Source of the DNA: an uncultured Bacillaceae bacterium
Lineage (GTDB): Bacteria; Bacillota; Bacilli; Bacillales; Amphibacillaceae
Assembly (NCBI GenBank): GCA_937925695.1
Contig: CALAMD010000061.1
Span: 1 to 8,022, forward strand
Length of the DNA: 8,022 bases
Direction: 5' to 3'
Shown piece after piece: positions 1-6,932 of the stretch. Numbering within the stretch: position 1 is the stretch's first letter; each line of letters begins with the position of its first letter. A program made the position numbers and the translations under genes. Below the pieces are notes generated by a model. That model was not told where the DNA came from and did no database searches. It saw only the letters and a list, made by a program, of their open reading frames with translations.

Positions 1-92
1 AAAATTTTTTGATGAATTTTTTGAAATTCTTTTATTGTAGAGAAGATGTAGAGTGATCGATATTAATATAACTAGATAGAGAAAAACATGCG

Positions 93-102
93 AAGGGGGT
101 GG
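93..102 (+). promoter_or_regulatory. Ribosome binding site deciding the response regulator start
   Basis: The purine-rich stretch AAGGGGGTGG lies six bases before ATG 109. The other in-frame ATG, at 88, has only GAGAAAAA before it and would add seven residues (MRRGWKC) ahead of the receiver beta-1 strand, so 109 is the better start. Confidence 0.75.
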
Positions 103-108
103 AAGTGT

Positions 109-1230
109 ATGAGAGCAATTCTTATCGATGATGAGCAACATGCGTTAACGTTTCTTGAACGGCAATTACATAAACATAGTCAAATCGAAGTGATCGCAAA
201 ATATTGTTACTTTGATATCAAAATCAATAAAGACATTCTCAATGAAATCAACATTGTTTTTTTAGACATTGACATGCCTAATATCAATGGATTAGAATTA
301 GCCGAACAACTACTTGAGATTAATCCAGACTTATTCATTGTTTTTGTCACGGCTTTTAACGAATACGCTGTGCAAGCCTTTGAGCTAAATGCATTAGACT
401 ATATTTTAAAACCTGTTGACCAAAAACGACTTAAGAAGACGTTAAATCGTATTAGTGAGAGACGTCAAAATAACGCAATAAGCGAGCCCATTGCTGAGGA
501 TCACTTACAAATCAATATGTTTCAACAACTATCCTTCCAGACATCTAATGCAACGAAACTAATAAAATGGCGAACGAAAAAAGCGCAAGAAATCTTTTCT
601 TATTTACTTCACAACGTAAATCAAACCGTAAGAAAATCCCATTTAGCTGAATTGTTTTGGCCGAACTTTCAACAAGAAAGAGCTTATTCTCAGCTATATA
701 CGGCCATCTATCATATTAGAAAAGTATTAACAAAATATAAGGCATACTTAACAATAAAAAATATTCATGAAGGATATATGTTAGCGATTGATCACACAAC
801 AATTGATGTAGTTGATTGGGAAAGTGCATTAAATAGTGCCCCGACCTTGACAATGAACACAATCAATGAATATGAACAGATTATGAAACTATACACAGGT
901 GCTTATTTAGCCGTCCATGAATATTTTTGGGCAGAGGCTGAACGATATCGGTTGGAACTATTATGGTTAGATGCAGCAAGAGCAATGGCTGATCTTTATT
1001 GGCAACATAACGATGTTGATAAAGCCATTCAATGGTACGAAAACATTTGTCAAAGTATCCCGGAAGATGAAAAGGCAAATTTTATGTTAATGAAGATATA
1101 CGATACGTTAGGTTATGGTTTACTTGTTAATCATCAATACCAGCAATTCCAACATACTTTGCAAGACTTAAACATAGAAATGGATTCGGAAATTCAAGCT
1201 TGGTATGAAAGTAGGAATGCCTTAAATTAG
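109..1230 (+). CDS. Response regulator with receiver, winged-helix and BTAD (SARP-type) domains
   Basis: This is a 373-residue cytoplasmic transcription regulator of a two-component system. The receiver domain spans about residues 1-118. It shows the acidic pair D7/D8, phosphoacceptor D53 in FLDIDMP, switch T81 and conserved K101 in YILKPVD, so it should be phosphorylated normally. Residues about 135-227 resemble an OmpR-type winged helix (WRTKKAQEIFSYLL, then LAELFWP and YTAIYHIRKVL). Residues about 233-373 are helical and match the bacterial transcriptional activation domain of SARP regulators. This order is known from Firmicute receiver-SARP regulators, which are often paired with a membrane histidine kinase; no kinase is present here. 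I chose ATG 109 rather than in-frame ATG 88 because a strong Shine-Dalgarno lies just before 109 and inside the longer version. The gene is convergent with the efflux operon and ends at its own terminator. Target genes and signal are unknown. Confidence 0.9.
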   Translation: MRAILIDDEQHALTFLERQLHKHSQIEVIAKYCYFDIKINKDILNEINIVFLDIDMPNINGLELAEQLLEINPDLFIVFVTAFNEYAVQAFELNALDYILKPVDQKRLKKTLNRISERRQNNAISEPIAEDHLQINMFQQLSFQTSNATKLIKWRTKKAQEIFSYLLHNVNQTVRKSHLAELFWPNFQQERAYSQLYTAIYHIRKVLTKYKAYLTIKNIHEGYMLAIDHTTIDVVDWESALNSAPTLTMNTINEYEQIMKLYTGAYLAVHEYFWAEAERYRLELLWLDAARAMADLYWQHNDVDKAIQWYENICQSIPEDEKANFMLMKIYDTLGYGLLVNHQYQQFQHTLQDLNIEMDSEIQAWYESRNALN

Positions 1231-1296
1231 TAAGTGAATTTTCGGGGATTTGGTAGTACTTTAAGAGGCATAGAAAATATCCTTAAACAACAGACA

Positions 1297-1346
1297 AAAG
1301 CGCTGTTTCCTTATATAGACAGGTGGAAAACAACGCTTTTTTTATT
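1297..1346 (+). terminator. Rho-independent terminator of the response regulator gene
   Basis: The left arm AAAAGCGCTGTTTCC (1297-1310) pairs with the right arm GGAAAACAACGCTTTT (1325-1340), with one mismatch and a small bulge, and is followed by a run of seven T residues (1337-1343). It lies about 65 bases after the stop codon and points with the gene. Confidence 0.8.
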
Positions 1347-1390
1347 TATACATAATGTATGTTCATGATGTTTCTTCTAAGGTGATTGTC

Positions 1391-1425
1391 AAAAAAATCG
1401 GCATAGCTGACAAGCTATACCGATT
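1391..1425 (-). terminator. Rho-independent terminator of the tetR-adaptor-RND operon
   Basis: A 13-bp stem (1396-1408 with 1413-1425) has one G-T pair and a four-base loop. Read on the minus strand it is followed by seven T residues (the A-run at 1391-1397). It lies about 45 bases after the RND stop codon. Read on the plus strand it has only a weak T-tract, so it mainly serves the minus strand. It sits back to back with the response regulator terminator. Confidence 0.9.
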
Positions 1426-1469
1426 GTTATTCACCCTTATTTTATTTGAGCTAATTTATACGATCCTAA

Positions 1470-4400
1470 CTACTGGGTCACTTCTTTTTTATTTCTGCGC
1501 AAAATTTTGTTAGCTAAATTATCAAATAATACATAAATGACCGGAATGAGAAGTAATGTAAAGATACTTGATACGGTTAATCCAAAAATAATCGTAACCG
1601 CCAATGGTTGTTGTAATTCTGCTCCTTCTCCTAGGGCTAAACCTAATGGAATCATTGCAAAGATAGTTGTTAATGTAGTCATTAAAATTGGACGTAACCT
1701 TGTTTTTCCTGCTTCAATAATCGCTTCATATCGGTCCATACCACGTCGACGTAAAATATTAATATAGTCAACAAGGATAATCGAGTTGTTAACAACAATT
1801 CCGGCTAGCATGATGAGCCCAATAAACCCTGGGATACTTAAGGAAATATTTGTGACGACATGCCCTAAAATTACCCCAATGATTGCTGTTGGCATGGCGA
1901 ACATGATGACAAATGGATACAAGAAGTTTTCAAACTGTACCGCCATCACAGCATACACTAGAAAGATCGCAAATAATAATGCTAGTGTCAGTTCGGCAAA
2001 TGATTGGGCCATGTCTTCTGCTTCCCCACCAATATTATAGTCGTAGCCCTCTGGTAAATTCATTTGTTCCAAACGTGTTTCAATATCATTAACAATACTC
2101 GCTAAATCCCGGTTGACGATATCACTTGTAACATTAATTTGCGGTTGTTGATTTTGTCTTAACAAGGCTACCGGACCTTGCATTTCTCTAAATTCGGCTA
2201 CTTCTTCTAAGGCGATCATCGTACCGGTTGGTGTTTGGATTTTGAGATCTTCTAAGTCACTTATCGTACTCCGCTCTTCTTCAGGATAGATGAGCGTAAC
2301 ATCCATTTCCCGACCTGCTTCCCGATACCGGGTAGCTACTTGACCATTAAATTGCAAATCAATTTGGCCAATAATTTGTTGCTGATTTAAGCCGTACATG
2401 GCGGCTTTAGCATCATCAATTTCAATCCGCATTTGCGGAATCCCGTCTGATGCAGAGGTCTCTGGGTTAAACACCCCATCAACTTTCGCTATCTCATCAA
2501 CGACTTGCTCAGCCAATTCTCTTAAGACAGTATGCTCAGGACCATTTAGTTCAATTTGAATTGGTGAACCAAAACTCATACTACTATCCATCTCACTAAC
2601 CGTGATTTCTGCACTTGGAATGTCCTGTAATTCCTTAGATAAGTTTTGGACAATTTCAGTTGTTGTTTTATCCCGATCTGTTGACGGTGTTAACTGAATG
2701 GTGTAAGTAGCTTGATTCCCAGTACCACCAAAAGCAGCAAATCCGCCCCCACCAAGGCTCATGTAATTCGTCTCAATATATTCTTCATATGCTGTCAGTT
2801 TCTCATTCACTTGATCGGTTACTTTTTCCGTATACTCTAAAGAAGTGCCTGGTGCTGTTGTGACAGTAATTTGTACTTGTCCTTGGTCAGCGGCAGGAAA
2901 TAATTCTGCGCCAATAAACGGAATAAACGCTAAACTAGCAACGATAGCTATAATCGTCCCGGTAACAGCTGTTTTCCGATGGTTAAGGACCCATTTTAAA
3001 GCACGCTCATAACCATTCGTTAGCCGTTTAAGTAATCTGTTAAACCAATACTTATCTTCGCCATCGTTGATTGTTTTCGTTAATAGCTTTGAAGACAGCA
3101 TCGGTACTAGAGTGATGGCAACAGCAAGGGATGAGATTAATGAAAAGGTTACTGTCAACGCTAATGGTGCAAACAAATCAGCTGCTAACCCTTCAACAAA
3201 AACAATCGGTAAAAATACGACTAAAGTCGTTAACGTTGATGCGATAACAGCCGGGGTTAATTCTGTTGCCCCTTTGACCGCAGCATCAAAAAGACTGTGT
3301 CCTTTTTGGCGGTAGGAATAGATATTTTCTAAAATAACGATTGAGCTATCAACAACCATCCCTAATCCTAAGGCCAATCCACCGAGTGTGAGGATGTTTA
3401 AAGATTCACCGGTAAAGTACATCAAGATAAATGTTGAAATAATCGCGATTGGTATTGAAATCCCAATGACAATCGTCGCTCGAACACTCTTTAAAAAGAG
3501 TAACAAGATACCAATGGCGATGGCGCCACCAATTAAAATGTTGTCAATAACCGAGTCAATTGACATCTCAATAAATTCGGATGTGTCAATGACAACATCA
3601 AGTGAAATGTTTTCACCAAGTTCTTGTTTTAAATCTTCCATGCTATCCTTAATTTGTCTCGCCACATCGACCGTATTACCATCAGTCTTTTTCATCACAG
3701 ACAATACAAGGGATGGCTCACCGTCCACTAATGTAAGGGTGGATGTTTCTTTAAACGTATCTTGCACATCTGCAACATCGGCGATTTGTATCGTAGCGCC
3801 TGTTGGTGTTTGCACAATTGTTTGTTCAATGTCGGTTAGGGATTCAAATTCACCAACTACCCTTATTTGTAGGTCTTGACTGCCTTTTTGTACAGTACCA
3901 ACTGAAGATGATTGATTGGCACTATAAAGTGCTTGCATCAACATCTGGGTTGACACACCATATTGTTGCAGTTTTGTTTGATCGAGGACCAATTGAATTT
4001 CCCGTTCTTTTGCCCCTTCAATCGTTACTGAAGCAACGCCCTCTTGTCTTTCAAAGTAAGGAACTACCTCATCTTCAGCCAATTGGGTTAACGTAGCTGC
4101 ATCTGCGCCTGTTAAGCTCACCCAAATAACTGGTAATTGATCTGGGCTAAACCGTAAAATGTTTGGCTCACCAGCTCGATCAGGCAAAAATCCTTTAATT
4201 TGATCTACTTTTTCCCGTACGTCAAGCAATGCTTGATCTAAGTCAGTTCCATTTTTAAACATCAATAATACAAGGGATGCACCTGCTTGGGATTGGGATT
4301 GAATCGTTTCTATCCCTTCAACCGTACTTAAGGTGGCTTCAATCGGTCGACTAATTAAATTTTCTACTTCTTCTGGAGCTGCATCATGATAACTCGTTGC

Positions 4401-4541
4401 AACGACGGCGATAGGTAGATCTATTTCGGGTAATAAATCAATCACTAATCCCCGCAGTGAAACAATACCTAAAGCAATAATCGCAGCAACGATCATAATG
4501 ACGCCGACTGGACGTTTTACGGATGTTTTGACTAGTTTCAA
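1470..4541 (-). CDS. RND-family multidrug efflux permease, SwrC/AcrB-like
   Basis: This 1023-residue inner-membrane proton-driven exporter has the usual length and duplicated layout of the AcrB (HAE1) group. TM1 is about residues 12-30, then a first porter loop to about 330, TM2-6 at about 333-482, TM7 at about 525-545, a second porter loop to about 850, and TM8-12 at about 852-1006. TM4 carries the proton-relay signature GMVVDSSIVILENIY with D398, but the second Asp of the AcrB pair is S399. TM10 has the expected IVVNNSIILVDYINILRRRG. A glycine-rich patch (597-607) lies in the second porter loop. Among characterised relatives, B. subtilis SwrC (YerP) exports surfactin and supports swarming; substrate identity here is inference. 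The start is TTG at 4541, overlapping the adaptor stop as TTGA and preceded by GAGGGG eight bases upstream, which implies translational coupling. It is the last gene of the operon. Confidence 0.95.
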   Translation of the reverse strand: MKLVKTSVKRPVGVIMIVAAIIALGIVSLRGLVIDLLPEIDLPIAVVATSYHDAAPEEVENLISRPIEATLSTVEGIETIQSQSQAGASLVLLMFKNGTDLDQALLDVREKVDQIKGFLPDRAGEPNILRFSPDQLPVIWVSLTGADAATLTQLAEDEVVPYFERQEGVASVTIEGAKEREIQLVLDQTKLQQYGVSTQMLMQALYSANQSSSVGTVQKGSQDLQIRVVGEFESLTDIEQTIVQTPTGATIQIADVADVQDTFKETSTLTLVDGEPSLVLSVMKKTDGNTVDVARQIKDSMEDLKQELGENISLDVVIDTSEFIEMSIDSVIDNILIGGAIAIGILLLFLKSVRATIVIGISIPIAIISTFILMYFTGESLNILTLGGLALGLGMVVDSSIVILENIYSYRQKGHSLFDAAVKGATELTPAVIASTLTTLVVFLPIVFVEGLAADLFAPLALTVTFSLISSLAVAITLVPMLSSKLLTKTINDGEDKYWFNRLLKRLTNGYERALKWVLNHRKTAVTGTIIAIVASLAFIPFIGAELFPAADQGQVQITVTTAPGTSLEYTEKVTDQVNEKLTAYEEYIETNYMSLGGGGFAAFGGTGNQATYTIQLTPSTDRDKTTTEIVQNLSKELQDIPSAEITVSEMDSSMSFGSPIQIELNGPEHTVLRELAEQVVDEIAKVDGVFNPETSASDGIPQMRIEIDDAKAAMYGLNQQQIIGQIDLQFNGQVATRYREAGREMDVTLIYPEEERSTISDLEDLKIQTPTGTMIALEEVAEFREMQGPVALLRQNQQPQINVTSDIVNRDLASIVNDIETRLEQMNLPEGYDYNIGGEAEDMAQSFAELTLALLFAIFLVYAVMAVQFENFLYPFVIMFAMPTAIIGVILGHVVTNISLSIPGFIGLIMLAGIVVNNSIILVDYINILRRRGMDRYEAIIEAGKTRLRPILMTTLTTIFAMIPLGLALGEGAELQQPLAVTIIFGLTVSSIFTLLLIPVIYVLFDNLANKILRRNKKEVTQ

Positions 4542-5404
4542 GATTCATTCCCCTCTTCTACAACATTGACTTGACTTCCATCTGTAAGTGTTAGCTGGCC
4601 ATTGATGACCACTTCATCGCCTTCATTAACTTCACCTTTGATCGCTGTTAGTTCGGATTGAAAGACTAATACTTCGATCTCCGTTTTAACAGCGACATTA
4701 TCATTGACTACATAAATAAAAGTTCCATCGCTTTCTTCAACGATTGCTTCCGTTGGTAAAATAAGTGCATTTTCCACTTTCTGCTCAGGAATCGTCAGGC
4801 TAGCAATCATACCAGCTATAAGCTCATCATTGTTATTTTCAACGACGGCTTCAATAGGATATAACCCTGTTTCATCAGGCATTGAAGCAATAGAAGTTAC
4901 TTCTACTTCATATGCTTGATCATGAATAATAGCTTCGTACGTTTCCCCTTTTTCAAGTAAAGAACGGACCTGATGGGTCACACCCGTTTGAATGAGAAAT
5001 TCCTTTGTATCGACAATGGTTGCAAAGGGTTCGGTTTCCACCGCGATATCTTCCTCTTTGTAAGAAAGATTATTAATCTCACCTGTCGCCGGTGCTTTAA
5101 TCTCCTGCTTGCCTGCAGGTGTGATAAGTGTAGCGATCACCTCATCTTCCTCGATGATATCGCCATTTTCTACCTCAAGTTTTTCAATTTCACCAGGCAT
5201 TTGAATCATCACAGGTGTTATACTGGAAGGCATTAAGCGACCATATATCTGTTTATCAACTACTAAGTTACCTTCTTCAATAAAAGCTGTTTCTACAGCA
5301 ACAACTCTTTCTTCTACTTTTTCTTCAGGTTCCTCTGTTTCCTGACAAGCTACCAATAACGTCACCATTAATAATATACTTATTAGCGTTAACCATTTTT
5401 TCAT
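4538..5404 (-). CDS. RND efflux periplasmic-adaptor-type lipoprotein (HlyD/MFP family)
   Basis: This 288-residue protein is the adaptor that pairs with the downstream RND pump. The signal peptide MKKWLTLISILLMVTLLVAC ends in a lipobox with C20, so it should be lipid-anchored on the outer face of the membrane. An acidic linker follows (22-32). The two halves of a lipoyl domain are visible at about 67-93 (MPGEIEKLEVENGDIIEEDEVIATL) and 102-132 (KAPATGEINNLSYKEEDI). A beta-barrel region runs to about 205, and a membrane-proximal domain follows (LILPTEAIVEESDGTFIYVV, then GDEVVINGQLTLTDG). Only about eight residues separate the lipoyl halves, so the long alpha-hairpin that contacts TolC in Gram-negative adaptors is missing, as fits a cell with no outer membrane. 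ATG 5404 has AAAGGAG upstream (5415-5421). It starts 26 bases after the tetR stop and shares TTGA with the pump gene. Confidence 0.92.
   Translation of the reverse strand: MKKWLTLISILLMVTLLVACQETEEPEEKVEERVVAVETAFIEEGNLVVDKQIYGRLMPSSITPVMIQMPGEIEKLEVENGDIIEEDEVIATLITPAGKQEIKAPATGEINNLSYKEEDIAVETEPFATIVDTKEFLIQTGVTHQVRSLLEKGETYEAIIHDQAYEVEVTSIASMPDETGLYPIEAVVENNNDELIAGMIASLTIPEQKVENALILPTEAIVEESDGTFIYVVNDNVAVKTEIEVLVFQSELTAIKGEVNEGDEVVINGQLTLTDGSQVNVVEEGNES
4550..4555 (-). promoter_or_regulatory. Ribosome binding site for the TTG start of the RND pump
   Basis: GAGGGG on the minus strand lies inside the last codons of the adaptor gene, eight bases before TTG 4541-4539. An ATG at 4548 is out of frame with the pump, so TTG is the only well-placed start. 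Confidence 0.75.
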
Positions 5405-5430
5405 CTTTATTTATCTCCTTTCATCCCTTA

Positions 5431-6312
5431 CTATAAAAGATCAATATGTAATATATCAGCAATTTTTTTAGTAGCGTCTTTTAGTTCATCTATCCCGGCA
5501 AAATGAGCCAAGAGACCTTGAATGACAATTTTATGTTCATCTGGTTGACTTAACTTTTCATCCAGTACCTTTATCACATCTAATAATTGGGCTCGTTTGG
5601 ACTGGGATATTGTTAGTTGATCAACTTTCTGCTGTATTGATAAGAGTATCGAATTTAGCTTGTCTTGCTTTTGTTGCTTTTGAAATATTTCTTCATACCG
5701 TAATGGGAGATGATCGGCTGTAATTAACGGTTGTTCTTTTTTGGCCAGCATCCCTTTGACCATCTCATCTAAACGATTTATTAAGTACGGTCCAATTCGG
5801 TCTTGATCAATCTGGACACCGTCAATGACAATCTTTTCAACAAAACCGCTAATCAACCCTTCAATTTGTGTGACCAAGTCATTCACGTAACGGTCTATCT
5901 TATTCCCGTAAATTGCGGCTACATTTTGTTTTAGCCAATGATAATTATCGGTTTTGAGTTGTTGTAGGATTTGAACTGCTTGATCACCGATTGAGATATC
6001 TTCCCTAAGGTACATAATAATAAAATTTCGGTGTTGGAAAATAAATTTCATCATCGTATTAATTTGATCTGCGAAATTATCTTTAGGTGATTTCTCGGGT
6101 AAATGTGCGGTATCAATTTGCTTCGTTAGCTTTGTATAAAAGTATTGAATAGCAGTAACAATAAAGTCTTCCTTAGAAGAAAAGTACAAATAAAATGCAC
6201 CTTTAGAGATGCCTGCTGCTTCGGCTATTTCTTGAATCGAAGTTAAATGATAACCTTGTTCAGCAAAAAGCTTCATACCCGCTTCAATTAGGCTGATCTT
6301 TTTTTGATTCAT
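5431..6312 (-). CDS. TetR/AcrR-family repressor, YerO-like, probable regulator of the efflux operon
   Basis: This is a 293-residue DNA-binding repressor. The N-terminal TetR helix-turn-helix is clear: LIEAGMKLFAEQGYHLTS (8-25), then IQEIAEAAGISKGAFYLYFSSKEDF (26-50). The remaining residues are helical and would form the ligand-binding and dimer core. At 293 residues it is roughly 100 longer than common TetR proteins; the extra C-terminal part (about 200-293) is helical and rich in Gln/Lys. I recall B. subtilis YerO, encoded next to the SwrC/YerP pump, as similarly long. I chose ATG 6312 over a longer frame reaching 6372, because the latter would translate through the palindromic operator and adds 20 residues before the normal TetR start; AGAAGGTG stands five bases before 6312. 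It is the first gene of the operon, 26 bases ahead of the adaptor. Autoregulation through the palindrome at 6350-6375 is inferred. Confidence 0.9.
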   Translation of the reverse strand: MNQKKISLIEAGMKLFAEQGYHLTSIQEIAEAAGISKGAFYLYFSSKEDFIVTAIQYFYTKLTKQIDTAHLPEKSPKDNFADQINTMMKFIFQHRNFIIMYLREDISIGDQAVQILQQLKTDNYHWLKQNVAAIYGNKIDRYVNDLVTQIEGLISGFVEKIVIDGVQIDQDRIGPYLINRLDEMVKGMLAKKEQPLITADHLPLRYEEIFQKQQKQDKLNSILLSIQQKVDQLTISQSKRAQLLDVIKVLDEKLSQPDEHKIVIQGLLAHFAGIDELKDATKKIADILHIDLL

Positions 6313-6317
6313 ATATA

Positions 6318-6325
6318 CACCTTCT
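6318..6325 (-). promoter_or_regulatory. Ribosome binding site deciding the tetR start
   Basis: AGAAGGTG on the minus strand lies five bases before ATG 6312. There is no comparable site before the upstream in-frame start at 6372, which lies inside the operator. Confidence 0.7.
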
Positions 6326-6349
6326 TTATTATCCACCGGCTTTACCAAC

Positions 6350-6375
6350 CTATTGACTGACCGGTCAGTCAATAG
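6350..6375. promoter_or_regulatory. Perfect 26-bp palindromic operator for the TetR repressor
   Basis: The half-site CTATTGACTGACC (6350-6362) is followed directly by its exact reverse complement (6363-6375), with no spacer. The core TGACTGACCGGTCAGTCA is typical of TetR-family operators. It overlaps the expected transcription start of the tetR-adaptor-RND operon, just downstream of the TATAAT box, so bound repressor should block transcription. Binding by the adjacent TetR is inferred from position. Confidence 0.85.
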
Positions 6376-6376
6376 A

Positions 6377-6405
6377 ATTATAATAAATCACTCTTTCATC
6401 ATACA
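6377..6405 (-). promoter_or_regulatory. Probable promoter of the tetR-adaptor-RND operon
   Basis: A consensus TATAAT lies on the minus strand at 6382-6377. The -35 at 17-bp spacing (6405-6400, TGTATG) is a poor match, so the promoter may be weak. The predicted start falls near 6370, within the palindrome, leaving a leader of about 58 bases before ATG 6312. The -10 region is itself palindromic (ATTATAAT), so a plus-strand -10 is also present, without a well-spaced -35. Confidence 0.55.
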
Positions 6406-6486
6406 TGTAATTTGTTTAGATGTGCAAGTAATTAGAATTTAATTCATTGCGCCCCATGATGAGTATATGCTACATGCAAAATCGGA

Positions 6487-6515
6487 TTACCTTAAAGGTT
6501 AAACTGTGCTACAAT
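6487..6515 (+). promoter_or_regulatory. SigmaA-type extended -10 promoter of the YjfB-like gene
   Basis: TTACCT (6487-6492) and TACAAT (6510-6515) are 17 bases apart, with a TGn extension (6507-6509). The start would be near 6521, giving a leader of about 33 bases. I saw no convincing flagellar sigmaD promoter (TAAA, 15 bases, GCCGATAT), which is notable for a gene of this family. Confidence 0.6.
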
Positions 6516-6539
6516 AAGAACTAATCGATGACTATGATG

Positions 6540-6546
6540 AAAGGAG
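6540..6546 (+). promoter_or_regulatory. Ribosome binding site for the TTG start of the YjfB-like gene
   Basis: AAAGGAG lies seven bases before TTG 6554. No ATG is available at this place in frame, and the resulting N-terminus MDIAALS fits the family. Confidence 0.75.
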
Positions 6547-6553
6547 TTTTACC

Positions 6554-6748
6554 TTGGATATTGCTGCTTTATCAGTCGTTATGGCAAATCATCAATTAAA
6601 AACACAAGCGAGTATCGCGGTGATGAATCATGCAAAGAATTTTGCTGAACTACAAGGACAACAATTTGTTGACCTGCTAAAAAGTTCGCAAATATCACCG
6701 ACTCCTTCCCATCCATCATTAGGCACCCAGATTGATGTTAAAGTTTAG
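6554..6748 (+). CDS. yjfB: YjfB-family putative motility protein
   Basis: This 64-residue protein resembles the small Bacillus YjfB family, annotated as a putative motility protein with unknown biochemical role. The family marks are the N-terminus MDIAALSVVMANHQLKTQASIAVM, a helical middle with Ala/Gln (AKNFAELQGQQFVDLL), and the C-terminal HPSLGTQIDVKV, close to the family ending HPxLGxxIDV. There is no signal peptide or membrane segment, so it is likely cytoplasmic or carried out by a non-Sec route. The start is TTG with a good AAAGGAG. It is a single-gene unit with its own promoter and terminator, divergent from the tetR operon. Its place next to a SwrC-like pump, needed for swarming in B. 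subtilis, is suggestive. Family assignment is from remembered sequence pattern. Confidence 0.82.
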   Translation: MDIAALSVVMANHQLKTQASIAVMNHAKNFAELQGQQFVDLLKSSQISPTPSHPSLGTQIDVKV

Positions 6749-6837
6749 TGAAAAAGTCTACATATTTCTAATAGCTATAGTGCTTATTAACAATAACCAT
6801 ATTAAAGTCTTCCTCTAAACAACATCATTTACATCAT

Positions 6838-6870
6838 AAAAGTCCCCATCTGTACATGAGGGGACTTTTT
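6838..6870 (+). terminator. Rho-independent terminator between convergent yjfB-like and lipoprotein genes
   Basis: AAAAGTCCCC (6838-6847) pairs perfectly with GGGGACTTTT (6860-6869) around a 12-base loop, with five T residues at the plus-strand end and four A residues (T on the minus strand) at the other. It can act both ways, better on the plus strand, and lies 90 bases after the YjfB-like stop and 63 bases after the lipoprotein stop. Confidence 0.85.
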
Positions 6871-6932
6871 AGTTCATCGGCATGTTTTAGTTTTATCAGG
6901 TACAATTTTAACATTGCCGTTCCATGATCTAC

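Noticed and set aside
1..58. Possible 3' end of an upstream plus-strand gene
   Set aside because: Two frames stay open for 12 to 17 codons from the window edge, but the peptides are AT-driven and match nothing I recognise, so it cannot be called.
88..108. Upstream ATG for the response regulator
   Set aside because: It would place the strong Shine-Dalgarno inside the gene and adds an atypical MRRGWKC stretch; ATG 109 is better.
881..1078. Minus-strand open frame inside the response regulator
   Set aside because: It lies opposite the well-supported BTAD region and shows no start signals or family features. The same applies to smaller antisense frames at 1537-2040, 3067-3315, 3803-4096, 4973-5236 and 7528-7722.
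3388..3879. Long open frame of 163 codons on the plus strand within the RND gene
   Set aside because: It is opposite the coding strand of a clear 1023-residue pump, has no ribosome binding site and gives a Ser/Ile-rich sequence with no recognisable domain.
6313..6372. Longer tetR start adding 20 residues
   Set aside because: Its start lies inside the palindromic operator, lacks a ribosome site and extends past the normal TetR N-terminus.
6353..6384. Plus-strand promoter TTGACT to TATAAT overlapping the operator
   Set aside because: The spacing is 20 bases, too long for a good sigmaA promoter, and the YjfB-like gene has a better promoter nearer to it.
6838..6870. TGTACATG in the terminator loop as a third regulator site
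   Set aside because: It lies in the loop of a clear terminator far from any promoter, so chance is the simpler explanation.
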